A DNA stretch of 9,408 bases from JAWOGN01 sp046496815 (GCA_046496815.1 JAWOGN010000201.1:1-9408); one strand, 5' to 3'; counted from the first letter of the stretch, positions 1 through 7,544 are shown. Notes: generated from the letters alone by a model not told the origin. A program made the numbers and translations.

Positions 1-77
1 CCCAATCCGTTTGGCAATCCAAGTCTTTTCTTGAAGACCTTGCCTTTATCCCAGTGTGACATCAGGTTGAGATACAT
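1..77 (-). CDS. Possible 5' end of a gene running off the left edge
   Basis: On the minus strand an ATG at 77-75 opens a frame that stays open to the window edge (25 codons, beginning MYLNLMSHWDKGKVF). A GAGG ribosome-binding-like sequence (plus-strand 86-89) lies 8 bases before the ATG, which is good spacing. The peptide is basic and resembles no family I can name. Only 25 codons are visible, so chance is a real alternative, and the surrounding area looks decayed. The call rests only on the start and Shine-Dalgarno pairing. Confidence 0.2.
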   Translation of the reverse strand, partial: MYLNLMSHWDKGKVFKKRLGLPNGL

Positions 78-119
78 TGAGAGTACCTCAGTTTACGCAA
101 AATCTGTGATATCCCATGA

Positions 120-362
120 ATCAGAATAGAATTTGATGCTCTTCCGGACCTATATAATCTTGGCGAGAAAACCAAACGTCATCTGAGTTCAATTCTACGC
201 TTACCACACCTAAAATCGGGAGACAAGAGGCACCGAATACGTGAGGTTTCGGAGCTCAACCTACTGAAAGGATTTCTGCGTTATTTCTCAGTACAGGATT
301 CTACCAAGAACCTGAGACGACTGACAAATCAAACGGCCGCAACGCAAAGGCGGAAGCCTTGA
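120..362 (+). other. 80-codon open frame without a usable start (possible gene remnant)
   Basis: After a TGA at 117-119 the frame stays open to the TGA at 360-362. The translation is rich in Leu, Lys and Arg (for example LGEKTKRHLSSILRLPHLK, then SELNLLKGFLRYFSV) and looks helical and basic. It has no ATG, GTG or TTG codon in frame, so it cannot be translated as it stands from a normal start. It could be the 3' end of a lost gene, such as a degenerate DNA-binding or transposase-like protein, or a chance open frame. The rest of 1-501 shows no convincing gene. I recognise no domain. Confidence 0.15.
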
Positions 363-411
363 ATTCCTTCCTGCTTTAGTTTTCAAAATGAAGTCATAAG
401 TGAATTCAAGG
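357..411. repeat. 10-bp perfect inverted repeat around GAATTC
   Basis: CCTTGAATTC at 357-366 is matched by its exact reverse complement GAATTCAAGG at 402-411, with 35 bases between. It overlaps the stop of the 120-362 open frame. No T-run follows it, so it is not a typical intrinsic terminator. It could be a protein-binding site pair or a trace of a lost element. The function is unknown. Confidence 0.35.
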
Positions 412-597
412 GGTTATGCATTAGCTTGTAGCGAATGATTATTCGTATTGGTCGTTTTTAAATATTCAAATATCTAAACATATTATTGACCTCCCTCCTT
501 TTTGCGGGTAAATCAATCATGTTATACGTACCTCCACAATGATCCCCTATTTCTGTCTCATAAGGACAATACCGCGAAAGGAAAGGACCCATACACA

Positions 598-1413
598 TTG
601 AGCGATGACTTTCTCTATCGGAATGTGGCCATCTTTAGGCGTCGCGTGTTCCGACTCGGTTTAGCTACTAATTACGGCGTTGAAGGAAAGGACTTGGAGT
701 GGGCGCTGGAGCAGGGTGTAAACTATGTCTTTTGGACCCCCAAATCACGACAGGTAACGAAGTCACTTAAAGCGGCCATAAAGCGTGACCGTGAATCGCT
801 CGTCTTGGCCTGTGGTCCAACCACCGGATATTTTGGTGGGAGTATAAGGCGCGCCTGCGACCGATTGCTTCAGAAACTCGGAACAGACTATCTCGATGTT
901 TTTCAACTTTTTTGGCTTGGTCGCGCGAGCGCCTGGACGCAATCCACGATTGACGCGTTGTTATCCCTTCGGGAGTCCGGTAAGGTTAGGGCCATTGGGG
1001 TGAGCATTCACGACCGAAAAAGAGCGGGGAAACTTGTCGAAGATTCTCCTTTAGACATGCTTATGATCCGGTATAATGCCGCTCATACAGGCGCCGAGCA
1101 GGACATTTTCCCCCACCTCGCTAAACGCAAACCGGCTATTGTCGCTTACACTGCCACGCGATGGCGCGGTCTCCTTAAGCGTCCAAAAGGTTGGAAAGGA
1201 CCTGTCATGACCGCAGCTGATTGTTATCGTTTCTGCCTGTCCAATCCCCATGTGGATTTGGTGCTCACGGGCCCCAAAAACCGCCGCCAACTCCAGGAAA
1301 ACCTGCGTAATCTTCGGAAAAAAGGCCCCCTGTCAGAGGAAGAAAACCGCTGGATCTCCGAGTTCGGTCAGGTTGTGCACAGGGCAAGTTCGAGATTTAC
1401 CTTCAGGTTTTAG
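598..1413 (+). CDS. Aldo/keto reductase-fold protein with a non-canonical active site
   Basis: The protein (271 aa from this start) has the aldo/keto reductase TIM-barrel layout: RLGLATNYG at residues 19-27, GVNYVFWTP at 40-48, LGTDYLDVFQLFW at 94-106, GKVRAIGVSIH at 128-138 and the late cofactor-side motif GPKNRRQLQEN at 218-228. The frame opens further upstream at a TTG (502), but recognisable homology begins only near RRRVFRLGLA. I chose the TTG at 598 because the purine tract GAAAGGAAAGGA ends 10 bases before it; a GTG at 625 is another option. Compared with active AKRs, the Asp of the FDTA motif is Phe/Trp here, no following YG Tyr is seen, the TK Lys is replaced (VLACGP) and the QLHW His is Phe. 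NAD(P)H-dependent reduction therefore cannot be assumed. The 114 bases to the next reading frame show no clear terminator. Confidence 0.85.
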   Translation: MSDDFLYRNVAIFRRRVFRLGLATNYGVEGKDLEWALEQGVNYVFWTPKSRQVTKSLKAAIKRDRESLVLACGPTTGYFGGSIRRACDRLLQKLGTDYLDVFQLFWLGRASAWTQSTIDALLSLRESGKVRAIGVSIHDRKRAGKLVEDSPLDMLMIRYNAAHTGAEQDIFPHLAKRKPAIVAYTATRWRGLLKRPKGWKGPVMTAADCYRFCLSNPHVDLVLTGPKNRRQLQENLRNLRKKGPLSEEENRWISEFGQVVHRASSRFTFRF

Positions 1414-1526
1414 CCGATCTTTTCAAATTGGATGTCCCTATATCGAGTTATTGATATTTAACCCCAAAGTCAATGACGATCACATTGGAATGGGTGAACA
1501 TATCGACTGTTTAGGATTAGTATAGA

Positions 1527-2176
1527 ATGAAGATCAGCACAGTGGCAAAGCTGACCTTATTCGGTCTGGCCTATATCTACACGATCAAGTTGATTGACTA
1601 TATATCACGGCATATTAAGACCTGCCGCAGCAGCCGGAACGGTCGTCGGGCTGAACATCATGGCAGGGCTGGTCCAACTTCTATTTTTCATTGTTCTTTA
1701 CCAACAATTCGTTACGGAGGATAAACCGGCCCTCAAAACAGCCTCCTGACTATCTATCATTGGTTCGGGCATCGGTCTACTCCCCAAGCTGTTAGCCATG
1801 GTCGTTTTGTTTCAACCGCAACCCTTTTCTTTTTCATCCGTCACAGAGCGCAGATCACTGCCTTCTGCCCTTGGATGACTGCTGTGTTACTTCTGGCATT
1901 TAGCCTGATATTTTTCTTCGATCACGAATTCAGGAACGACAAGCCCCTAAAAAGGCCTTTGGCGCCGGGGCAGCTGGCTGGTTCATCATGGCTGTAGCCC
2001 AGTCTCTGGTGATCATCAATTATATGGCTGCCGGCCGGCTGCTCTTGGTGCCCGATCTTTTTGCTGCCGGTCTAATTGTTTTCGTGACCTTCTCATCCCT
2101 AACCCTTCTGGGTTTAAGCGTTTTCTACCTACTTTCGCCTGCCGCTGATATAGTACACCAGTCAGTTCTGAGATAA
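1527..2176 (+). pseudogene. Frameshifted multi-pass membrane protein gene
   Basis: Hydrophobic segments appear one after another in changing frames, as expected of one decayed gene. From an ATG at 1527 the first frame gives VAKLTLFGLAYIYTIKLIDYI. Near 1620 reading must shift to the frame giving GTVVGLNIMAGLVQLLFFIV, which meets a TGA at 1747-1749 and continues as IIGSGIGLLPKLLAMVVLF. Around 1830 it returns to the first frame (MTAVLLLAFSLIFFFD-like), and after about 1950 it moves to a third frame (WFIMAVAQSLVIINYMAAG, then GLIVFVTFSSLTLLGLSVFY) ending at the TAA 2174-2176. The ancestor was probably about 215 aa with six transmembrane helices. At least three frameshifts and one in-frame stop exclude a working product unless the sequence has errors. 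I recognise no family. Confidence 0.75.
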
Positions 2177-2600
2177 ATGATTTTCCACCATTCATCTACA
2201 ACACATAAGTTTTTTGAGCTCGTCTGGCTTATGATTACATCATCAATTCTGCCGGTTTTTTGCACTGGTCAAAATTGCAGCTTACGATCAGTTGTTGTGT
2301 TCTGGCGCCGTATAAGCTTCTGCTATAAACCTGTTGCCTTGATCACCCCATAATTTTCAGGTATCGTATTAGAAACCTTTATTCCAAGTCCTTGAAATTT
2401 TATGATATCTGCAATCAACTGATGCTTGGCCTTCCATTAAGAAATCACCGGTTTTGACAACCCTCATCTGCATGAGGTATTCTCAATAAATATGAACCCG
2501 GCTGATGTTTGGTTTTCCGGTATGCAAACAAATAGCATTTAATGACGGATAGAAAGAAATAGTTCGGGTGCGTTTTTAAATCAATCTCAAGGAGGACCCT
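2177..2600. other. Intergenic stretch with no convincing gene
   Basis: These 424 bases are AT-rich and hold no supported gene. A CATAAG/CTTATG inverted repeat lies at 2204-2209 and 2228-2233. On the minus strand a short frame with a TTG at 2418-2416 and stop at 2325-2323 gives a protein-like peptide ending KVSNTIPENYGVIKATGL. It has no obvious ribosome binding site and may be a leftover gene end. The right-hand part carries the promoter candidate and the leader of the downstream ADP-ribosylglycohydrolase-family gene. Confidence 0.5.
2454..2483 (+). promoter_or_regulatory. Candidate sigma-70 promoter with palindromic spacer
   Basis: A perfect -35 box TTGACA (2454-2459) is followed after 18 bases by TATTCT (2478-2483), which matches four of six bases of the -10 consensus. 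The spacer holds a perfect palindrome, CCTCAT-CTGC-ATGAGG (2462-2477), placed exactly between the boxes, where a bound repressor would block polymerase or a MerR-type activator could act. Transcription would start near 2490 and give a leader of about 110 bases before the gene at 2601. Inferred from sequence only. Confidence 0.5.
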
Positions 2601-3503
2601 ATGGATGATAAAGGAAAAGCAATGGTACTCGCCTCTTTTGCTGCCGACTCGCTGGCTTTGGGCGCCCACTGGATCTACAATCCCGAAACCATCGTAAAGT
2701 TGTTTGGTCGGGTAGAGTCGTTCTTGAAGCCTTCACCCAAATCCTACCACTCCAAAAAGGATAAAGGTGATTTCACCCACTACGGTGATCAAGCCTATGT
2801 GCTGCTGGAGTCTCTGGCTGCGGAAAAGAGGTTTGATCTTTTTGACTTCTCGACTCGCTGGCGCGCGCTTTTTCAGGATTACACCGGATATGTGGATCAC
2901 GCCACAGAGCTCACACTCTCAGCCTATGCCTCCGGAAGCACGTACGAAAATCCCGGCTCGCCTTCGGATGACCTTGCCGGCGCCTCGCGTATGGCCCCCC
3001 TGGTCTATGCCTATCGTCACGATCTTGAAGAACTCGTGGCAAACGTCAAGGCGCAGACGCGGATGACACACAGCAATCCCGTTACCATTGACAGCGCAGA
3101 GTTTTTCGCACGGGTTGCATGGCGGGTGTTGCAAGGATCGCAACCGGTTGAGGCGATGACCAACATTTCTCAAGAACACTTTGGAAGTTCTCGCATATCG
3201 GGCTGGGTCCGATCGGGCCTCGAATCAAAGGGCCAAGACAGTGTTTCCATCATTTCAAAATTTGGTCAAAGTTGTCACACGGAAGAGGCCTTTCCCGGAG
3301 TGGTTCACTTGATAGCTCGTTACGAGAATGACCTAAAAGAGGCCTTGATTCAATCGGTGATGGCAGGCGGTGACAGTGCCGCACGGGGGATGATGGTCGG
3401 GATGGTGCTGGGGACTTATCTTGGATTGGACGGCATCCCGGCGGAATGGCTCAATGCGCTCAAGAAAAAAGACCGTATCCTTGCGCTGCTGGAAAAGCTC
3501 TAG
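2601..3503 (+). CDS. ADP-ribosylglycohydrolase-family protein (ARH/DraG/J1-crystallin superfamily)
   Basis: The 300-aa product is of normal family length and is largely alpha-helical in character, without a signal peptide, so it is expected in the cytoplasm. Family marks in order are an N-terminal helix AMVLASFAADSLALGAHW (7-24), THYGDQAYVLLESL (59-72) at the place of the usual TDDT motif, DDLAGASRMAPL (123-134) where family members have a G-N-G-x-x-x-R-x-x-P-L type segment, THSNP (156-160), and AGGDSAARGMMVG (255-267) at the place of the GGDTDT motif. Classical members remove ADP-ribose from protein side chains or ADP-ribosyl adducts using two Mg ions. Here each acidic metal motif keeps only one Asp (D63, D258), so activity and substrate are open. 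The start is secure: AAGGAGGA (2589-2596) lies 4 bases before the ATG. It converges with dppF, 17 bases away, and has no partner ADP-ribosyltransferase in the window. Confidence 0.85.
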   Translation: MDDKGKAMVLASFAADSLALGAHWIYNPETIVKLFGRVESFLKPSPKSYHSKKDKGDFTHYGDQAYVLLESLAAEKRFDLFDFSTRWRALFQDYTGYVDHATELTLSAYASGSTYENPGSPSDDLAGASRMAPLVYAYRHDLEELVANVKAQTRMTHSNPVTIDSAEFFARVAWRVLQGSQPVEAMTNISQEHFGSSRISGWVRSGLESKGQDSVSIISKFGQSCHTEEAFPGVVHLIARYENDLKEALIQSVMAGGDSAARGMMVGMVLGTYLGLDGIPAEWLNALKKKDRILALLEKL

Positions 3504-3520
3504 GCGGACGTTCAGAGCGT

Positions 3521-4522
3521 CTACAATAAAAAGCATGCCGCAAAGTGATCTGTGTTCACTTCTCTCAGTGGGGGCACGTGTTCCCTGCATTCTTCCTTTG
3601 CATATAAACAGCGACCGTGAAAAACACATCCTGAGGGAAGGTTGATGGGGGTCGGCACCTCACCTCGAAGTTTGATATGTTTGGGTTTGAGCTTGCCGAT
3701 TACGGGTATAGCGCTCAGGAGCGCTTGCGTGTAAGGGTGCATTGGGGTTTGGAAAAGTTCCGCCGCCGGCGCCAGTTCACAAACCATGCCGAGATACATC
3801 ACCGCAACGCGGGTGCTGATGTGCTTCACGACGCCCAAGTCATGGGTGATGAACATATAGGTCAAACCCCGTTTTTGTTGTGCATCCATAAGCAAGTTGA
3901 GTATCTGCGCCTGAATCGAGACGTCGAGGGCGGAGACCGGCTCATCCGCCACAATGAATTCCGGATCCACCGTCAACGCCCTGGCAATGCTGATTCGCTG
4001 ACGCTGTCCACCGGAAAATTCATGGGGATAGCGTCCCGCCCACTTGGGATCCACGCCGACGAGTTCCATGACCGTGGCGACCCGCTCCTTTACCTCCGTG
4101 GAGGAAATGGATTTATTGTGAAAGTACACAGGCTCTTCCAGGGTTTTTTGAACGGTCATACGCGGATTCAAGGATGCGTAGGGATCCTGAAAAATCATTT
4201 GCATTTTGGCGCGATAAGGCAGCATCTTTTCCTGTGTCAATTTGTCTATGCGCTTGCCGCGGTAATAGATTTCGCCCGCATTGGGAGGGTAAAGACGGAG
4301 AATTGTCCTTGCAAGCGTTGACTTTCCGCACCCACTCTCCCCGACCACGCTGAAAGTTTCACCCGGTTTCACGTTGAAGGTGACGTTGTTCACTGCCTTC
4401 ACCGTCGTGCGTCGCCGGACGAGCTTTCCATTTTCAAAACGAAGCTGATCCAACAGACCACCCGAAATATCAAAGTGTTTCACGAGATTCCGTATATCCA
4501 GGAGTCCATTTGCACTGGGCAT
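3521..4522 (-). CDS. dppF: Dipeptide/oligopeptide ABC importer ATPase, DppF/OppF type
   Basis: This is the second nucleotide-binding subunit of the importer, sitting on the cytoplasmic face and hydrolysing ATP with its DppD partner. The 333 aa contain Walker A GESGCGKST (61-69), Q-loop Gln 112 in FQDP, signature FSGGQ (169-173), Walker B FIVADEP (189-195) and the switch His 227, all intact. The extra loop between the first strand and the core (about residues 20-40) is typical of the F-type subunit. The C-terminal extension has HPYTQALLSAIP (262-273) and four cysteines (299, 305, 312, 330), the pattern that binds an iron-sulfur cluster in studied Dpp/Opp ATPases. The start lies 4 bases after the dppD stop with only a weak GGGAAAG upstream, which suggests translational coupling. 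It is last in the operon and no clear intrinsic terminator follows. Confidence 0.93.
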   Translation of the reverse strand: MPSANGLLDIRNLVKHFDISGGLLDQLRFENGKLVRRRTTVKAVNNVTFNVKPGETFSVVGESGCGKSTLARTILRLYPPNAGEIYYRGKRIDKLTQEKMLPYRAKMQMIFQDPYASLNPRMTVQKTLEEPVYFHNKSISSTEVKERVATVMELVGVDPKWAGRYPHEFSGGQRQRISIARALTVDPEFIVADEPVSALDVSIQAQILNLLMDAQQKRGLTYMFITHDLGVVKHISTRVAVMYLGMVCELAPAAELFQTPMHPYTQALLSAIPVIGKLKPKHIKLRGEVPTPINLPSGCVFHGRCLYAKEECREHVPPLREVNTDHFAACFLL

Positions 4523-4526
4523 GGTT

Positions 4527-5498
4527 CTACACTTTCCCGAGCATGTGGCAGGCGATCATTTGATCGCGCTCACCGGTGCTCACGAGAAGAGGCGTTTCCA
4601 TTTCACAGACTGCGGTGCTCACGCCGCAACGAGGGTGAAACGCGCATCCCGGGGGGATGTCCGTCAACGTGGGCATCATTCCAGGAATCTGATTCAGCCG
4701 GGTCCCGGATTGAAATCCACCGGGGATGGATTTCAACAGTCCTTGCGTATAGGGATGCTTCGGCTTGTTGATAATGATTTCGGTGGGCCCTATTTCTATT
4801 ATTTTGCCTGCATACATGACGGCGATCTTTTCTGTAACCTGTGAAACAACGGCGAGATCATGGGTGATGAGGATCAGCCCCATGTCCTCTGTTTCACACA
4901 GTTCGATGAGAAGATCCATGATTCCCGCCTGGATGGTTACATCCAGCGCCGTAGAAGGTTCATCGGCGATGATGAGAGAGGGGTTCGCCAGCATGGCGAT
5001 TGCGATGACGATCCTCTGTCGCATCCCACCTGAAAACTCATGGGGATATTGGCTCAACCTTTTTTCAGGAGACGGGATGTAAACCTTCCTGAGCTTTTCG
5101 ACGGCAACAGCCATGGCATCGGTCCGGCTGATGTTTTGATGTGCCATTAAGGTTTCGACCATCTGCGTGCCGATGGTGAGAACCGGATTCAAAGTCATCA
5201 TGGGGTCCTGGAAAATCATACTGATACGGTTTCCGCGAAGATCCCGCAATTCCTCCTGAGACAGTCGCGTGATCTCCTCCTCCTCAAAAAGAATTTTCCC
5301 TCCTGAAATGTAGCCGGGTTTGCTCAGCAGATTGATTATAGCAAATCCCGTCACGGACTTCCCGGCTCCACTTTCGCCGACCAACCCGAGCTTCTCCCGC
5401 TTGTCGAGGGTGAAACTTACCCCGTCGATGGCTGTCAGATCACCGAATCTCAGGGCAAACTTGACTTCGAGGTCTTTCACTTCCAGCAAATGCGCCAT
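4527..5498 (-). CDS. dppD: Dipeptide/oligopeptide ABC importer ATPase, DppD/OppD type
   Basis: The first nucleotide-binding subunit, 323 aa from the chosen ATG (MAHLLEVKDLEVKF). The frame opens 11 codons further upstream inside dppC, but AAGGGG, encoded by the last codons of dppC, is placed as a ribosome binding site for the ATG at 5498. This leaves one base between the dppC stop and this start (TGA-A-ATG). Motifs are Walker A GESGAGKS (41-48), Q-loop Gln 97, signature FSGGM (155-159), Walker B LIIADEP (175-181) and switch His 213. The HPYTQGLLKSIP segment (248-259) and four cysteines (285, 291, 298, 317) form the Opp/Dpp C-terminal domain, with the cysteine pattern known to bind an iron-sulfur cluster in relatives. 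All catalytic positions look intact. It would pair with DppF to drive transport through DppBC. Confidence 0.93.
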   Translation of the reverse strand: MAHLLEVKDLEVKFALRFGDLTAIDGVSFTLDKREKLGLVGESGAGKSVTGFAIINLLSKPGYISGGKILFEEEEITRLSQEELRDLRGNRISMIFQDPMMTLNPVLTIGTQMVETLMAHQNISRTDAMAVAVEKLRKVYIPSPEKRLSQYPHEFSGGMRQRIVIAIAMLANPSLIIADEPSTALDVTIQAGIMDLLIELCETEDMGLILITHDLAVVSQVTEKIAVMYAGKIIEIGPTEIIINKPKHPYTQGLLKSIPGGFQSGTRLNQIPGMMPTLTDIPPGCAFHPRCGVSTAVCEMETPLLVSTGERDQMIACHMLGKV

Positions 5499-5499
5499 T

Positions 5500-6417
5500 T
5501 CACCCCTTATACAGCTTGGGATTGAGGACATCCCGCAACCAATCCCCCAGCAGGAGGATTACCAAAATAAAAACGACCAGGAGAATGCCGGGGAAAAAGG
5601 TGATCCACCAGGAACCACTGAATATGTATTCAAAACCGGACCGTATGAGGGAACCCAGAGAGGGCTTGGTAATGGGCATGCCCAAACCCAAAAATGAGAG
5701 TGCCGCTTCACTCATAACCGCCTCGGCCACCTGAATGGTGGAAATCACCAGGACGGATGTCATCGTATTGGGCAATATATGTCGATACATGATCGGCCAA
5801 CGACTCAAGCCGATGACTCTTGCGGCCTCCACATACTCCTTGTTCTTTTCCCCCAACACCGATGCCCGAACGGTCCTGGCATATATGGGCCAGTGGGCCA
5901 CTCCGATAATGATGATCAATAACGGTATGGCCAGGTCTTCATACCGCCCCACGCCGAACGCCAGCTTGAAAATGGCGCTGGTGAAGATCGCAACGATCAG
6001 ATAAGGGATGGAAAACTGGATATCGGTAATCCGCATAAGGAAAGAATCGAGTTTTCCCCCGAGATAACCGGAAAACAGGCCGAAAAGAATTCCGATAAAC
6101 GCTTGAAGCAAAACGGCACCGCATCCAATGAGCAATGAAACCCTCAGTCCAAAAATCATGGTGCTCAACAGACACCGACCCTGGATATCGGTCCCCAGGA
6201 TAAAATCCGTGTTGCCCCCTTCCATCCATGACGGCGGGGTTTCAGCATCCATGATGTCAAACGTCGATGTGTCATAAGTATTATACGGTGCTACCACAGG
6301 GGCCAGAAGGCTGACCACCACCAGCAGTGCGAGAACCACCGAGCTGACGACGGCGATGGGATCTCTTTTGAAACTGTAAAGCAGATATGATTTTCTAAAT
6401 CGCTCCCAGGCTTTCAT
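5500..6417 (-). CDS. dppC: Dipeptide/oligopeptide ABC importer permease, DppC/OppC type
   Basis: Inner-membrane permease half of 305 aa, the usual DppC length. It has a cytoplasmic N-terminus and first helix (VVSSVVLALLVVVSLLAPVV, 23-42), characteristic of the OppC N-terminal segment, then a periplasmic stretch leading to LGTDIQGRCLLSTMIFG (74-90), a hallmark of this subfamily. The remaining helices form the binding-protein-dependent transport domain. The cytoplasmic EAA loop that docks on the ATPases is EYVEAARVIGLSRWPIM (194-210), followed by YRHILPN. The start ATG overlaps the dppB stop as ATGA, so the two permeases are translationally coupled. The last codons contain the ribosome binding site of dppD. 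Confidence 0.94.
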   Translation of the reverse strand: MKAWERFRKSYLLYSFKRDPIAVVSSVVLALLVVVSLLAPVVAPYNTYDTSTFDIMDAETPPSWMEGGNTDFILGTDIQGRCLLSTMIFGLRVSLLIGCGAVLLQAFIGILFGLFSGYLGGKLDSFLMRITDIQFSIPYLIVAIFTSAIFKLAFGVGRYEDLAIPLLIIIIGVAHWPIYARTVRASVLGEKNKEYVEAARVIGLSRWPIMYRHILPNTMTSVLVISTIQVAEAVMSEAALSFLGLGMPITKPSLGSLIRSGFEYIFSGSWWITFFPGILLVVFILVILLLGDWLRDVLNPKLYKG

Positions 6418-7391
6418 CTTGTTCCTGCAATTCGTACCATGGGGTTGACGATTCCATAAATAATATCAACCAGTGTATTGACGACTACGAAAATCACCCC
6501 CACAACGACCAAGTAAGCGACCAGTAAGGATGTGTCCGAGCGTTCCACAGCTTCCAGAAACATAAAGCCCATTCCCTGCCATTGAAACACGGTTTCCGTC
6601 AAAATCGTAAAGGCGAACATAATTCCCAGCTGAACACCGAATACGGTGATGACCGGAAGGAGCGTGTTTTTAAAGGCATGAACGAACCAGACGCGCCGGC
6701 GGTAAAGCCCCTTGGCCCATGCGAACTTGATATACTCCGTTTCCAGGACTTCCATCATTTCGGCACGGATCAGCCGAATAAAGAGCGGCAACATGATGGA
6801 TGACAGGGAAAAACTGGGGAGAATCAGGTGCGCCAGCCCATCCCAAGTCAGGAAACCGGTATCCCACCATCCTCCAATCTTAACGGTCTCACCCCGGCCG
6901 TAGGACGGCAGCCAGTTTAGCTCCACTCCAAACAAATAGATCAGCGCGATGGCCGTAAGAAATACCGGAATGGCCACCCCAACCGTACTGAACGCCATTG
7001 CGAACCGTGAAAGCCACCTTTTCGGATAAATGGCGCAATAGATACCCGCTGGTATGGAGACCACAATGAGGATAAGGGAGGTACAAATGACCAGTTCAAG
7101 GGTGGCGGGCGCCTTGGATACGATCACCTCCAAGGCCGGTTTCTTGTAGAAAAAAGACAACCCCAGATCACCTTGACACGCCTTTTTCACGAAGCGAAAA
7201 TATTGGATATAGAAAGGGTCGTTCAGCCCCAACCGATCTCGAATGACCTCTCGCTCGGCCGGCGTAACCCTCTCCCCGACCAGATCCCTGACCGGATCGC
7301 CGATTTGGTGCTGGATCAGAAACCCCACCAGGCTGATCACCAGCATCACAATCACGGCTTGAATGATACGTCTTACGATGAACGCGAACAT
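6414..7391 (-). CDS. dppB: Dipeptide/oligopeptide ABC importer permease, DppB/OppB type
   Basis: Inner-membrane permease half of 325 aa. The N-terminal helix (IIQAVIVMLVISLVGFLI, 9-26) is followed by the typical DppB periplasmic region: GDPVRDLVGERVTP (31-44), RDRLGLNDPFYIQYFRF (51-67) and GDLGLSF (74-80). Further helices and the EAA loop EYIKFAWAKGLYRRRVWFVH (219-238), then AFKNTLLPV, complete the family profile. MFAFIVRRIIQA is a typical start for this family, although no strong ribosome binding site precedes it (only a weak CATAAGACCC). Together with the 312-base gap before it, this suggests lower translation than dppA. It forms the translocation pore with DppC. Confidence 0.93.
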   Translation of the reverse strand: MFAFIVRRIIQAVIVMLVISLVGFLIQHQIGDPVRDLVGERVTPAEREVIRDRLGLNDPFYIQYFRFVKKACQGDLGLSFFYKKPALEVIVSKAPATLELVICTSLILIVVSIPAGIYCAIYPKRWLSRFAMAFSTVGVAIPVFLTAIALIYLFGVELNWLPSYGRGETVKIGGWWDTGFLTWDGLAHLILPSFSLSSIMLPLFIRLIRAEMMEVLETEYIKFAWAKGLYRRRVWFVHAFKNTLLPVITVFGVQLGIMFAFTILTETVFQWQGMGFMFLEAVERSDTSLLVAYLVVVGVIFVVVNTLVDIIYGIVNPMVRIAGTR

Positions 7392-7544
7392 GGGTCTTAT
7401 GATTCCGTAATCAACGTTTTACATTTTGTGCTCAGTTCATTTCCTGGAGCGAAACGCAGGATGGCAGACAGTTTCCGGATTTCGTCTCTCGGCTTAACGG
7501 AAGCGCATTTTCAATCACGAACGGATGCCTGCAAGCCATAAATT

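Noticed and set aside
432..445. CGAAT/ATTCG hairpin
   Set aside because: Five-bp, AT-rich stem without supporting context; likely chance.
486..514. TTGACC with TAAATC 17 bases later as a promoter for the aldo/keto reductase gene
   Set aside because: The -10 matches only three of six consensus bases. The region is AT-rich and such pairs are expected by chance.
502..597. Upstream extension of the aldo/keto reductase to the TTG at 502
   Set aside because: No purine-rich ribosome binding site precedes 502, only a pyrimidine-rich tract, and residues from it do not resemble the family. The TTG at 598 has a better spaced purine tract.
3507..3521. GACG/CGTC small hairpin between the convergent genes as a terminator
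   Set aside because: Only four base pairs and no U-run on either side.
3677..4321. Long plus-strand open frame of 214 codons opposite dppF
   Set aside because: It lies wholly antisense to a well-supported ATPase with all motifs intact. Its translation is low in typical protein features, so it reflects codon bias of dppF.
5499..5531. Longer dppD start 11 codons upstream inside dppC
   Set aside because: The extra residues are not family-like, and an AAGGGG site is placed correctly for the ATG at 5498.
7173..7541. 122-codon plus-strand frame across the dppB start and the gap
   Set aside because: More than half lies antisense to dppB, and its translation is not protein-like.
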